Counted from the first letter of the stretch, positions 31,695 through 42,233 are shown. The stretch: 64,000 nucleotides of DNA from Liopterus haemorrhoidalis (GCA_963971575.1 OZ020622.1:3820279-3884278), one strand, 5' to 3'. Translations and numbers: made by a program. The notes: generated from the letters alone by a model not told the origin.

Positions 31695-32372
31695 CACAGG
31701 AATTTTTCTTGGGGGGGACTCAGAAGACGAAATTAAAAAGGTTCTCACTTCTAAGTACTGACTTAAAAAAAGTCCTTACTTCGAAAATACAAGTGATGAC
31801 CTAAAAAAAGTCTGTAAGATAATCAGTAAGTTCGATTCTCTCAGGCTGATACTCTTCCTGAGAGAATCGAACTTATTGTTTTATTTGTGAAGTCTTGCAC
31901 CTTATAATGTGTTTTATTATTAACCTGTGATATTTGGATTGTAATTGGCCCCTTTACAGCCTCTTACCATCACCCTGTGTCATTTGTATTTGTCCGTGTA
32001 AGATTTCTTTTATTGAGTATGCGTATTTTTATTGATTTTATTTATTTAAAAGGGATAAAAATTCATATACATTTATGTATTTATAATAAATAAAAAATTG
32101 AAATTGAAATTGCAAAATTTATATATTGTCTAATTTATTGATTTAATATGTAGTGTAGTCATTTAGATGGGCTGCGTTAGGCGCCAATAGCTTTTGTTGC
32201 TATACGCCAAAAATTTTAACTAGCTAACTACTTTGTAAGATAATCAAAAAAAGTCCTCACTTGTGTTTTCATCTCTTATATTTTGACAAAAACACGTAAA
32301 AACCACGTGTTTCTGGAGCTCTTGGGGGGGGGGGGGGACTTAAGCTCGTAAGCCCCTCCTGGGTGTGCACAA
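31695..32372 (+). repeat. G-tract element with nested LINE end
   Basis: Left GCACACAGGAATTTTTCTTG plus seven G, right a G run then CCCCTCCTGGGTGTGCAC, giving imperfect inverted ends (GGCACACAGGA / TCCTGGGTGTGC). Minisatellite-like AAAAAAGTCCTCACTT pieces lie inside, and a LINE 3' end splits it. Confidence 0.5.
31826..32233 (+). mobile_element. LINE 3' end with 5' inversion and 13-bp target duplication
   Basis: From about 31844 the sequence matches the tail of the LINE relic at 21150-22490 (GGCTGATACTCTTCCTGAGA onward) to its 3' end near 32225. The first ~18 bases (31827-31845) are the reverse complement of 31857-31875, an inverted 5' piece. The flanks are TGTAAGATAATCA at 31813-31825 and 32234-32246. 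Confidence 0.85.
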
Positions 32373-32499
32373 GTCTGTTCCCTCAGCTATTGAATGATAG
32401 TACTGACCACCTAGTATCGGTCTGATTTGAAAGACATATTCTCGCCAAAAAAGAAAAATTAAATGATTGTTCTGTATCTGTATTTTGGTTTTGTTTCAG

Positions 32500-32665
32500 A
32501 GTCGTGTAGGACGTGGTTGTTCCGGTGTATCATTGAGTACCGGAGCTGCAGCTACCCGGAATCATACAAGCACAACGCAATCTGCGCAACACAGGAAACA
32601 GAGACAACCCAGACCTACACATAATTCCTTATCAGAGCATACACATTCGGAAATCGACGATAAAG
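32500..32665 (+). CDS. Candidate internal exon of an unrecognised host gene
   Basis: A 166-nt segment is bounded by a good acceptor (TTGGTTTTGTTTCAG/AG, 32485-32499) and donor (AAAG/GTAAGAAC, 32666). It is open in the frame SRVGRGCSGVSLSTGAAATR...QHRKQRQPRPTHNSLSEH...SEIDDK, ending in phase 1. The product piece is hydrophilic, rich in S, T, R and H, with no domain I recognise. The DNA is less AT-rich than its surroundings and is not repeated elsewhere in the window. It would belong to a gene on + with very long introns. A spliced continuation at 60701 is frame-compatible (see findings). It could still be a chance ORF between splice-like sites. Confidence 0.4.
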
Positions 32666-32758
32666 GTAAGAACAACATACATGTTTTAACTCTTCTATTG
32701 TTTGAAAACGGCGCCCATTTAAAGAACTTAGTTTTAAACTTTTGTTTTAGTTTTATGG

Positions 32759-33217
32759 TTGGTTTATATACGGAACAAGAATAAGGAATAAGAAATAAGA
32801 ATAGTACACAAGAATAAAAAATATGAAACCGTTTATATAGGACATAACATTTCGTCGCTGCGCCTGCGTACTTGCGTTGGCCTGTGTTTAACGTCTGTCA
32901 CTTGACAGGTTCTTAAACCTTACAAGAAGAATAAATAAAAATAATAAAAACATTTTATTGTTGTTTACAACCCTCTGAACACAACTGAAAAACATCTGTT
33001 GACCAAACTTTATTACGGCAGACATTTTGATTGCTGTGCGCAGGCTTATCGTGTCTTATTCTTGAAATAAGAATAAAATGTTGAATGTTACCAACTATTC
33101 TTATGTTTAAGTTAAATTTCATTCCTACATAAACCGATATACGGCGCAGCCATGTTTTAACATCTTGTGTACTATTCTTATTTCCTATTCCTTATTCTTG
33201 TTCCGTATATAAACCAA
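32759..33217. mobile_element. MITE with ~53-bp inverted repeats (459 bp)
   Basis: Left TTGGTTTATATACGGAACAA continuing through AATAAGAATAGTACACAAGA; the right end is its near-perfect reverse complement (TCTTGTGTACTATTCTTATT ... CCGTATATAAACCAA). No clear target duplication and no coding content. Confidence 0.85.
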
Positions 33218-34355
33218 GCATTAACCTTAAAAGATAAACTATCATATCGCTACTCAACTTTTCTTAGCACTGAGATTAAAGCCGCAAAAATGCGCGTGCG
33301 CTTACACTGACATAAAATGTGCATGTTATATATACTACGAACTATTAATTATATTATTGTTTTTATTCCGGAACATCTTTATTCACAATGTTTACCTCTT
33401 TAATCGTTATCTATGATCAAAGATTTTGACTTTTGACGTTTCAAATATTAGTTATAAGAAGTTTTGTTCGTCAACACTGACCGAGGACACTATACGCGTG
33501 CGTTAAATTCGGCGTTTCATTAGTTATTTGTTAAAACTAAATCTGCATAAACTTTTACGCATTTATGCTTAAGACAAAAGCTAAAACTAACACTAAAATT
33601 AAAACTAAGCCTAAGTGTTGACTAAACCCACCATTAGTTATGGGACTAAAAAATGGTCAGATGGTGGTATGGCTTGCGTAACCTGGTTTGAGATTTGAAG
33701 CAAAATCGCAGTGGACTTATGGTCAAATAATGGAGGTAGACTCAGGAGCGGACAGTAGAGGAAAGCTTTGTAAATCTCCTATCAATATCTGTCTAAAACT
33801 GAAGACGGATAAAAATCATAAGAATTCAAATTGAAATATTTGTCAACATTTTTAATATTTAACTCTTAACAAAATAAAAATTGTTATATTTTCTTGAATG
33901 TCAAATGAAAACTCCTGTTCAAATTTAATAAAACCATTTTATATGAAACGTTCAAAAGATTTTGTTTGAAAGCACGTGAAAGAAAAGTGGAATATAAAAA
34001 GAAAATAACTGAGAAATATGCCAGAGTAAAATAAAACGAATAGAGATGGAGTAAAGAAAATAACGAACGTCAGAAAGGGAAGAACGATCATGCACGAGTG
34101 CTTAGACAGAGGTCATAGTTCAAAGAGGAACAGACAAAGCAGAGAATCAGGAAATTATCAATCACAGCACACCATTATTATAAACTAACAATTTACTCAG
34201 ATCGACCACGCTTTTTATATCTCCTTTTTTATTTTTTGTTAGGTCATTATGTCATTAACAATTTAAGGAGGTTGAATCAACAAAATTTCAGTCAATAAAA
34301 TAATTATTTGCTATCACACAGGTATGGAAATGAAGATAGGGAACAACTGAACTAT
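33218..34355. other. Unique-looking DNA, nothing recognised
   Basis: No repeats, ORFs or termini that I could support. Confidence 0.4.
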
Positions 34356-34360
34356 AGGGG

Positions 34361-34612
34361 GAAGTATTTTAAGATAGCAGCGCTATTGCGGCATACTTGG
34401 AACCTTCAAAATAGACATTCCTTACATATAAACAACGTGAATTTTAATGTTTACTGGTGGTTTTTGTAATTTTGCTACAATATTAATATTTGTATTTATG
34501 CAATTATATTTTTATGCAAACATTTTTTATAAAAAAAAGCGCGATAGAATGTCTATTTCTGTAGTTGCTAAAATCCCACCAGATGTCATATCGCTTAGCA
34601 ATTTTTCCCAAT
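34361..34612. repeat. Repeat family C, copy 2 (possible MITE)
   Basis: Left GGGGGAAGTATTTTAAGATA with CAGCGCTATTGCGG; right (reverse complement) TTGGGAAAAATTGCTAAGCG. The ends are loosely inverted. The mariner at 34615 inserted at its right edge. Confidence 0.45.
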
Positions 34613-34614
34613 TA

Positions 34615-35889
34615 CCAGGTCTACAAGTATGAAATGCGGATTTTTTCAAACTTGCCGCGCAAACATTGTGTATAGTTCAAAATTTCAATACATATGGCGT
34701 TTTTTGAAGTTATCATTAAGTGTCAAATGCGTATAGGTTATAATTTGAAAAGTGATCATATAGTTTTGTTTTACTGTGTTAAAAATGTCAAATTTTGTGC
34801 CAAATAAAGAGCATTCGCGGACAGAACTACTGTTTTGTTTTCATTTGAAAAAAACTGCTGCTGAATCATACCGACTGCTTCGAGAAGCTTATGGTGAATA
34901 TGCTCCATCGCAAGATACGTGTGAACGATGGTTTCGGCGTTTCAAAAGTGGTGACTTTAATCTTACAGACAAAGAACATGGAAAACCTCCAAAAAAATAT
35001 AGAAGATACAAAATTGGAAACATTGCTACAGGAAGATAATAGTCAATTACAAAAAGAGCAGTTAGGCGTTAGTCAACAAGCTGTTTCCAATCGCCTACGA
35101 GAGATGGGTAAGATCCAGAAAGTCAGCAGATGGGTTCCACATGCATTGAATGAGAGGCAGATGGAAAAACGCAAAAACACTTGTGAAATTTTGCTTGCAC
35201 GATACAAAAGAAAGTCTTTTTTGCATCGTATCATTACTGGCGATGAAAAATGGATTTTTTGAAAATCCCAAACGCGCAAAATCATGAGTGAACCCAGGCT
35301 CACCATCCACATCAACTGCAAGACCGAATCGCTTTGGCAAAAAGACAATGCTCTGTACTTGGTGGGACCAAAAGGGTGTGGTCTATTATAAATTGTTAAA
35401 ACCTGGTGAAACAGTTAATACCCAACGCTACCAACAACAACTGATCGAATTGAACCATTCGCTGCTCATAAAACGACCAGAATACGAAAGAAGACAGCAC
35501 AAGGTAATCTTTCTTCACGATAACGCTCCATCACATAAGGCAAAAGCAGTTTGCAACACATTGGAGGCACTCAAGTGGGAATTGCTACCCCATGCCGCTT
35601 ACTCACCAGACTTGGCCGCTTCAGATTACCACTTGTTCGCATCGATGGGTCACGCACTTGCCGAGCAGCACTTTTGTTCATATGAAAATGTGATAGAATG
35701 GGTAGATGAATAGTTTGCGGGGAAAGGGGAAGAGTTCTACTGGCGAGGTATTCACGAATTGCCTGAAAGATGGGAAAAATGTATAACTTCTAATGGAGCA
35801 TACTTTGAATAAATAAACTTTTACTGTTCTTTTGAGTTTAATGTGTTTTATTTAAAAAAAAAAACCGCATTTCATACTTGTAGACCTGG
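34615..35889 (+). mobile_element. Full-length mariner element, 1275 bp
   Basis: Perfect 25-bp inverted repeats start CCAGGTCTACAAGTATGAAA and end TTTCATACTTGTAGACCTGG. TA flanks both sides (34613-34614, 35890-35891). Length and layout are those of a complete mariner. The transposase inside is disabled. Confidence 0.95.
34785..35812 (+). pseudogene. Mariner DD34D transposase, almost complete but with two frameshifts and two stops
   Basis: The N-terminus reads MSNFVPNKEHSRTELLFCFH with the helix-turn-helix motif YGEYAPSQDTCERWFRRFKS. The first catalytic aspartate is in HRIITGDEKWIF, the second in VIFLHDNAPSHKAK, the third in YSPDLAASDYHLFA. There are exactly 34 residues between the second and third, the mariner DD34D signature. 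The C-terminus ends WEKCITSNGAYFE (TAA 35810-35812). Breaks: a shift in the A run near 34993, a shift in the T run near 35260, a TGA at 35285 where the family has tryptophan, and a TAG at 35711. Expected length is about 345 residues, so all domains are represented. ATG 34785 was chosen because the frame's earlier start at 34776 is a GTG. Confidence 0.92.
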
Positions 35890-35891
35890 TA

Positions 35892-36567
35892 AGTGTAATT
35901 AACTACTGTAAGATAAAATGTAGTACATAATATTTAATAATAAAAATATCTATCTAATATCTATACTATTTTTCTCAACTCCAAGGAGGGCACTTGCCAC
36001 TTTGCCCCCTCTCCGTACGCCCATGGTCAGTGGTGATGTGATTTCTGCCCTAAAACTAGCAAACACCTAACTACTATCTTCAATAATAATCTGACCTAAT
36101 TTAAAATTACCTTTAAATGAAATGAATAACATTGTTTACGTTCCCTAAAGAGTATTTATAGCGAATTCTACCCTTATTCCAAAATGAGTCTATTTCCTGT
36201 GAAACGGCTGCAATAACTCTTGGATTTAATCGTCTAACCTTACCTCATACAGTAATAATTCGTTCATGTTCGGGTTTCATGTTTCGGACCCCACCCTGCG
36301 ACGTCATAAACCGCCGACGCTACCGACGTCGCGAGACGCCCTCACGGCAATGTTAGCAACACGTGGAACCCCATAATCGATAATGGTGCAACTCACCTTT
36401 CAAATGAGATTGTTTTGAATTTTTAATATCGTTTTATCTCAGGGATTTTATTAGCTCTTTTATTTGTTTTATAAAATAAGGTAAAATGTAACTTAATTCA
36501 AACCTAATTATGAGTTAAAAATGTTTACTCCAGGCTTGTGACTTAAGGCTCCCACACACATCAGTAT
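35892..36567. other. Unique DNA with a GC-rich patch
   Basis: At 36285-36350 the DNA becomes CpG-rich (GCGACGTCATAAACCGCC, GACGTCGCGAGACGCC), unusual here. It could be promoter-like, but there is no linked gene. Confidence 0.3.
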
Positions 36568-36624
36568 TATCAGCGCAAATAGCCTTTGTTGCTATTCGCC
36601 AAAAATTTTAACTAACTAATATTA
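36568..36624 (+). repeat. LINE 3' tip
   Basis: GCGCAAATAGCCTTTGTTGC...CCAAAAATTTTAACTAACTA matches the 3' ends of the LINE copies at 21150 (-) and 32233 (+). Confidence 0.75.
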
Positions 36625-36639
36625 TTGATCAATAATATA

Positions 36640-37195
36640 CGAGAGATGTTTCCAAATGGGAATTTAGCTATAACTTTTATTATTTTGTTAATTTTCGTCT
36701 ATATTCCAATATAGTTTTTCAACATAATCTCCATTTAACTGAATACATTTATCCCAACGATGAACTAATTTTTTTAAGCCGTCCTCTAGTATCAGACCTA
36801 TTGAGTTTCTGTTCTGGTCCCAACAGCCTTGGCACCCAGCGCGGCGAAACCTTGCTAACGCCCAAACAATCATGCAAGATGTCATGAACTTGTGTACCTA
36901 TCCCTAGGCGTACACTAATTTGACGAATAGTCATTCCCCTGTCCTCTTTCAGTAGGTCTTCGACGGCAGTAATGTTTCTTTCATTTACCGACGTGCTTGG
37001 GCGCCCACTGCGTGGATCGTCTTCTAGTGATGTTCTACCGGTTTTAAAACGATCGATCCACCGATAAACAGTACTTTTGGATTCTGCAGACTCACCAAAT
37101 ACTCCTTGCAGACGCTGAATAATTTCTGATGTTTTCACACCTTCTTTCCACAAAAAGAAAATTATTGCTCTTTGGGATTTTGCTGCGTCTTCCAT
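36640..37195 (-). pseudogene. Mariner-like transposase lacking the catalytic domain (lineage m3)
   Basis: From ATG 37195 on the minus strand the frame reads MEDAAKSQRAIIFFLWKEGV, a helix-turn-helix FGESAESKSTVYRWIDRFKT, GRPSTSVNERNITAVEDLLK and TIRQISVRLGIGTQVHDILH then SPRWVPRLL. It then runs directly, in another frame, into the C-terminal LKKLVHRWDKCIQLNGDYVE and KLYWNIDEN. The region holding all three aspartates (about 170 residues) is deleted, so the element keeps only DNA-binding and C-terminal parts. The right terminal repeat is not visible. The left end around 36640 (ATACGAGAGATGTTTCC) may be a terminus. Confidence 0.8.
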
Positions 37196-37284
37196 GGTTA
37201 CAATAACAGTGCTATGAAAACGCGTCTATATCAGTCGAACACCTAAATCAGACTGAACAATATTGCACTAGATAGTTATATATT

Positions 37285-37411
37285 TATTAAATAAAAATTT
37301 CTATAAAAACAATAACTAACAACTTTTGTTTGAGACATTTTTTGATGCAGCATAAATTAAACAAGTACTTTGTGATGGCGGTCGGTCCTGTGGTGGCCAC
37401 AGCTGATTTTT
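37285..37411 (+). mobile_element. Family A Helentron-like element, copy 3 (large internal deletion)
   Basis: A short piece of the family (AACAATAACTAACAACTTTT) leads into ATGGCGGTCGGTCCTGTGGT and the hairpin ending at 37402, then GCTGATTTTT. The 5' end and array are missing. Confidence 0.7.
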
Positions 37412-38430
37412 TTTAATTTATTCAAAAACTGTAAACCGTAGATTCTAATGGAGACGCAAAAGTGACCATATTTTGTGATCTAAGTCTCAAAATGTATAAA
37501 AATAGAAAATTTTCAACAAATTTAAACTTTTTTTCCTCCAAAAATTTTAAAATTTTGGTCAAAAATTTTTTGTCTCCGATTTTAGCCAAAATATAGTTTT
37601 TAGTTAATTTTAGAGTGAGGATTATGAAAAAAATATTTAAAAAATTCATGCTTTCCTAGTTTTTGAGTTAGAGCCGATTTGGGTCAGTTTTTTGCCTATA
37701 ATTCCAAAACTTTTGCCCAAACTTCAAAATGGACTAAATTTTATTGATCTACGACCAAAAATACATATTTGTACCAATTTTCAATAAAATCGGAGACAAA
37801 AAATTTTTGCTCCAAAATCGAAAAAATCGTAAGGGGTACCCCTTACGATTTTTTCAATTTCTGGCCATTTTCAAAGGTTTTTTTTGACGATTCGTATTTA
37901 TTGTAAAAGTTGGGTTTTTAACGCCCCAATTTTTTTCTAGACTAAATAATATACGAAGATTTCAAAAATTCAAACCGCAGTTCTCTATATTTACTCGTTC
38001 TTTAGTTAGAATTTTTTTAAAAAACCAAAAAAAAATTTGATAAACCAAAAATTTCGCAAAAATTTTTTTGTTTGGGAATTGCTTCAAAATGATTCCTAAG
38101 GCCCTTTAAGGCCTCAGGATTTCAAAAATTTCAACCGCAGGTCTTTATCTCATGTAGATTTTGAGATACGGTGTTTCGAAAACAAAATATTTACACATTT
38201 TCAAAACTACACGGATCAAAAAGGCGTTAACAAAGGAGGGCCCTATTTTTTATCTAAGTAGAAAAAAGTCTATAGATTTCAAAAATTCAAACCGCAGGTC
38301 CTTATTTTTTATTGTTCTTAAGTTAGGATTTTTTTAAATTTAAAGAAAAAAATTAAAAATTTCACATACATTTTTGTTATTTTATAATATGTCCTGAGGC
38401 CCTTCAGGGCTCCGAATCATGGATACTGAT
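37412..38430. repeat. Repeat H region with near-repeats every 150-165 bp
   Basis: Phrases of the type GGATTTCAAAAATTTCAACCG recur at about 37967, 38117 and 38276, followed by GTTTTTGAGATACGG-like or TTAGTTAGGATTTTTTT-like text. The copy at 3740-3900 is related. A perfect palindrome lies at 37820-37855. No coding function is seen. Confidence 0.55.
37820..37855. repeat. Perfect 36-bp palindrome
   Basis: The half-site GAAAAAATCGTAAGGGGT is followed at once by its exact reverse complement, with no spacer. Confidence 0.95.
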
Positions 38431-38832
38431 TAGAGATGGGAATTTCGGCTCAGTTTGCGGAACCGGATCAGTGGAGGTCGTTCAGTTTGTTGAGCCGGTT
38501 CATTGATCCGGCTCAGTGATCCGGTTAAGTAAACATGTTTTCGAGACACAGGTCGGTCGTTAGTTCGTAGGTAGAACGTCGCTTAAAGCCGTTCAGTTGT
38601 CGGTCGTTCGTTTGTAGGTAGACGTCGCTTAGAGCCAGCTCTTTCTTAGACCGGGTCAGTTGTCGGTCGTTCGCTCGTAGGTAGAACGTCGCTTAACCCG
38701 GTCAGTTGTCGGTCGTTCGCTTGTAGGTAGACGTCGCTTAGAACCGGCTCTTTCTTTGGTGAACCGTGTCACTTCGGTCAGTGTACTGAGTCGGCTCAGT
38801 GAGCCGGTTCGTTTATGAACGACCCATCTCTA
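38431..38832. mobile_element. hAT-type element (402 bp) with two-level tandem repeat
   Basis: Ends TAGAGATGGG and CCCATCTCTA are flanked by ATACTGAT and ATACTTAT, an 8-bp duplication with one change. Inside, units beginning GTCGGTCGTTCG start at 38552, 38599, 38662 and 38708, alternating about 47 and 63 bp. GAGCCGGTTC-like blocks surround them. Confidence 0.85.
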
Positions 38833-39350
38833 ATACTTATGCCTCCGTTAAAATTACTAATTCAGAAATCTAAAGACTATAAATTTCTCAATAGAAACAA
38901 GTGTTATTTTAGAATTTCATAACATTTTTTTTGCAAAGAATCTGGTATCTAAATTTATTTTCTGTCAGTCTAAAAAGAAATAAAAATAAATATTTATGTT
39001 AAAAGTCAAATAAATATTTTTTATTATGTTTGCAGCATCTGAATAAAGTTATTTTTATACCAAGTAATAAAAAATTACTAAAAATACGATAAACTTAGAT
39101 AAAAATGTTTATTTTATATAGATAACAGATTATGCTGTTTGTTTTTTGTCAGAAAAGGTCAAACACTTGTGCAATTCTAATCGCAGACTAAACTATACCC
39201 TATCTATTTTAATGAGAGTAAATATTTAATTTAGTTAAACTGAATATTATCTACACGAGCCAACAATATATTTCTTTGTATCAATTAAACATTTCTGACC
39301 TTCTTTGACCTCTGTAATATTTCTCAATTAAATTAAGACGTTTTAAGGTA
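38833..39350. other. No recognised feature
   Basis: AT-rich DNA. Confidence 0.4.
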
Positions 39351-39351
39351 C

Positions 39352-39665
39352 AGTAGAACCTCCTTTATCCGGACTAGGTCGGGGATAAAGGTAATCCAGA
39401 TAACAAAAAATCCGGATAATCGGAAAAGTAGTGAGGAGAAATAGGAAAGAAAAATTACGTACATTAAGCATGAATATTTTTTTATTGATGTACGTTCAGT
39501 AAACTGTGTAATTTTTTCACTTTGTTTTTTATATATCCGATATTGTGGAAGTAACGACGCCATATTTATCAGACCAATAACGTCCTGAATCACCTCATTT
39601 AAATGCACTGATGATTTCTAATTTGTGTTTTAAAGATAGTACAACAGGTTTTCTTTTCGATGACA
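39352..39665 (-). pseudogene. Pogo/Tigger-type element end with CENP-B-like helix-turn-helix
   Basis: On + the outer end reads TA then CAGTAGAACCTCCTTTATCC and later ATCCGGATAATCGG, the typical pogo/Tigger terminus. On the minus strand from about 39657 the frame gives MSSKRKPVVLSLKHKLEIIS, then after a stop GDS...YWSDKYGVVTSTISDI. This is the N-terminal CENP-B-type DNA-binding domain of pogo transposases. The catalytic domain is gone. Several stops mark it as inactive. Confidence 0.75.
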
Positions 39666-39669
39666 TATC

Positions 39670-39920
39670 GGTAATATTAAAAGAAAATATTTAAATCGCA
39701 CGTCCAGACATGCCTAAATTCACTAACACATATACGCTGTAGCCCTTTCCAGTTCATTTTTATTACTTGCGTAGATAAATACATTAGAAATCGCTTGTGG
39801 AAACGCTGTGTCTCGGGAAACAACGAGGTAGTGTCCACAGCATTGTTTTCTAGGTCTAAATTTGTAAAATCTAACACATATGAAAAATCTTTGAATTAGA
39901 AATAATAAAAATAAATTTAT
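39670..39920 (-). repeat. Dispersed repeat I, copy 2
   Basis: Reverse-orientation partner of 7560-7835. One frame reads CGHYLVVSRDTAFPQAISNV, similar to the other copy. Confidence 0.5.
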
Positions 39921-39927
39921 GCAGATA

Positions 39928-40183
39928 TTGAGAAGTGACATTACCGTTGGCGGCGCTGTAATTCATGGCAAAATGGCTGAATTGTCTAGTATTCAGCTGT
40001 CAATATGCTAACAGGGAACAGGTTAATTTAAGCACAGTACATTTTTATTTTATGAAAATGTATATATCGACGTTCTAACAAAAAATCAACACCAGAACAT
40101 ATGTAATAATTTCAAACAGTACTACAGTCGCGTAGTACAATATTTGACCACCAGACTGCGTATCCGAGCGTGTCAGTTCTCAA
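39928..40183. mobile_element. MITE family M2, copy 2 (256 bp)
   Basis: Ends TTGAGAAGTGACA and TGTCAGTTCTCAA, TA on both sides (39926-39927, 40184-40185). It is almost identical to copy 3 at 48703-48958, so both are recent. Confidence 0.92.
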
Positions 40184-40800
40184 TATTTAGCTAGTTTAAT
40201 GCAATTTTAAAGTATAAATGAGATTTTAAATTCAGTTTTTCTTCTGAAAATTTTTTAGGACACTCTTAGCCGCCATTGACTTTATAACCTTGGAAATGCA
40301 ACATACTGTCTTCGATTTACGGAATTTAGCCTCAAAAATGTATTTAAAAAGAAACTGTACCAAAATTCTCAGACTAAAAATGTTATTATCTAATTCTTGA
40401 AATAGGTCAAATATTTCTTCATCATAATGTTTAATATATTTAAATATTGTCAGGGAATTCATATTGAAATGAATATTTGTACAAGTATATAAACATTCAT
40501 ATATAAAGAAACTTTTACGCCGTAGTATGATTCCGGAATCCTAGTCTTATTACAGTCAATTATGTCGCACAATATTGCTTTCCGAGATGAAACGACGGCG
40601 CTTCACGAGCTTCTGAACTATAAACAATGTCAATAAAGCTACGTAATAACATCTAAAACAGGTTACAGGGGTCCTCAAACAACAACCAGGGATTCAAAAA
40701 TTAAATACTACTCCCTTCGTCTGAAAATATGGTGTCAATTTTAATTTTTTTCTTGGTCGAAAGTATGATAAACATTTACAATGTATACATTTTGATTTTT
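40184..40800. other. No recognised feature
   Basis: AT-rich DNA. Small minus-strand ORFs have no recognisable domain. Confidence 0.4.
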
Positions 40801-40835
40801 TACCGACCGCCAACATATAATAAGAACATATATAA
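40801..40835 (+). repeat. Family A 5' end fragment
   Basis: TTTTACCGACCGCCAACATA followed by ATAAGG-type text is the start of family A only. The LINE relic begins immediately after it. Confidence 0.6.
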
Positions 40836-40841
40836 GGAACC

Positions 40842-41050
40842 TGTAGAATGTGCAGGGAAGGTAAAGAGACAATAGAACATTTGTTGGAAGAATGTGAAGA
40901 AATACGACACAGAACGAAAACGAGAAAGGAAATTTTGGATGAAACAGGAAGGGGGTATGAATACAGGTGCAGGAGCTCGCCCCCTGGCATCGGCGAATAG
41001 CCTCGTTGCAGGAATAGGCCGATGTAAGATTAATAAAATAAAAAATATAC
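40842..41050 (+). pseudogene. LINE ORF2 C-terminus and 3' tail (likely SINE partner)
   Basis: The frame from 40842 reads CRMCREGKETIEHLLEECEE, a C-x2-C...H...C knuckle found at the end of many LINE ORF2 proteins, and stops at 40998-41000. The coding end and tail (GGAGCTCGCCCCCTGGCATC, TAGCCTCGTTGCAGGAATAG, then AATAAAATAAAA) match the tail of the SINE at 12706-12954. LINE enzymes recognise their own 3' end, and SINEs use them by sharing that tail. Everything upstream of the knuckle is missing. Confidence 0.75.
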
Positions 41051-41654
41051 ATATATCTAGTATTACAGACATTCTAGGCATCAGATTTAGACTTTTTAAA
41101 AATAAAAACTAATTTTAAATAATCTTTATTAATGTATTTTTGCTCTAAAATGTACAGGAGAGCCAATTTTCCTACCAAAATCCCATGTTAAACTGCTGTG
41201 TTCCGCGTTTCACAGCAAATTCCTTGCGTAAATAATGCAAAAACCTGTTAAGACACGATTCCAAAAATCACTGTCTGATTTGTCTTAAATTTGGTCACTA
41301 CACAAACTTATCTAACTGGTGATATTTGTTCCATTTAGTTGTAATGTTGTTTTCGCAAGTGTCCTTGAGAAATGAGACCATTCTAGCAATATCTAAAACG
41401 TTAGAAATGTATGCTAATAAACAATTTATTGTTACAGCATCATATCCTTATTTGTAAAACGAAATAACGCGGAACTCTAAACAACTTTCTCAATTACGTC
41501 ATTTAAAATACAAGTTTTTATGGTTTTTGCAATGACCTGTTAATAATTTCAATAATTGCTTTTATAATTTTTTATATAAATTACGTTAAATAAAAATTGA
41601 CCCAAAACATGTTTAATAACAAAAAATTGCTCGCAAAATTGAAGCTAATATACA
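41051..41654. other. No recognised feature
   Basis: AT-rich DNA. Confidence 0.4.
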
Positions 41655-41784
41655 CAGGGCCGTCTTAGGCCATGCAGGGGCCTTTGGGCACAGAATTTGG
41701 GGCCCTTGTGAATGAAAACATCAGTATGTACTTTTATAGAGTGACTTTATTGGTTATTTTGGTTAGCTTTATATAAATCAAATA

Positions 41785-42229
41785 CCGTATTAACCCGAAT
41801 ATAACGCGATATTATTATGACCAATTATTTTCTATGAAAAAATTGACTCGTGCTAAATTCAAGGTGTAGGTAATGGAATATAATAAAAACAACTCTTCTT
41901 ATTAGTATACCTATGCCCTCACACCACCATAAGAAAGGTGAAAAAACGGTCTTTGAAAGTTATTGAAGTCAACTGGTTACACGTCCAGAATTACTGTTAT
42001 GCTTGCCGGTACTGCTGATGGACAGAAGATTCAACCTTACGATATATTGAAACGTAAAGAAAAGCCCAAAGAAAATCTGCATCCAGGAATAATTTTTCGG
42101 GACCAAGAAAAAGGTTGGATGACAGAGGAATTGGTATTAGACTGCTTAAATGTGATATGTGGAAAACGGCCAGGTTCTCTGAGAAAACATCGCTCCTTGA
42201 TGCATTTCGGGGCCATCTTACGTCAGGTG
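41785..42229 (+). pseudogene. Pogo-like DDE transposase fragment
   Basis: The element starts CCGTATTAACCCGAATATAA after a TA. The frame from 41963 gives TSRITVMLAGTADGQKIQPY, DILKRKEKP and FRDQEKGWMTEELVLDCLNV then ICGKRPGSL. After a shift near 42185 it reads KTSLLDAFRGHLTSGV. The order ITVMLAGTADGxK, KGWMTExL, RPGxL and LLxxDAFxGH is that of the pogo/Tigger DDE superfamily; the aspartate in DAFRGH is the second catalytic residue. The N-terminal domain and the first aspartate are not seen. The reading frame is cut at 42230 by a piggyBac insertion at TTAA. Confidence 0.8.
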
Positions 42230-42233
42230 TTAA

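Noticed and set aside
36285..36350. CpG-rich promoter
   Set aside because: Composition alone is suggestive, but no transcript start motif or gene lies beside it.
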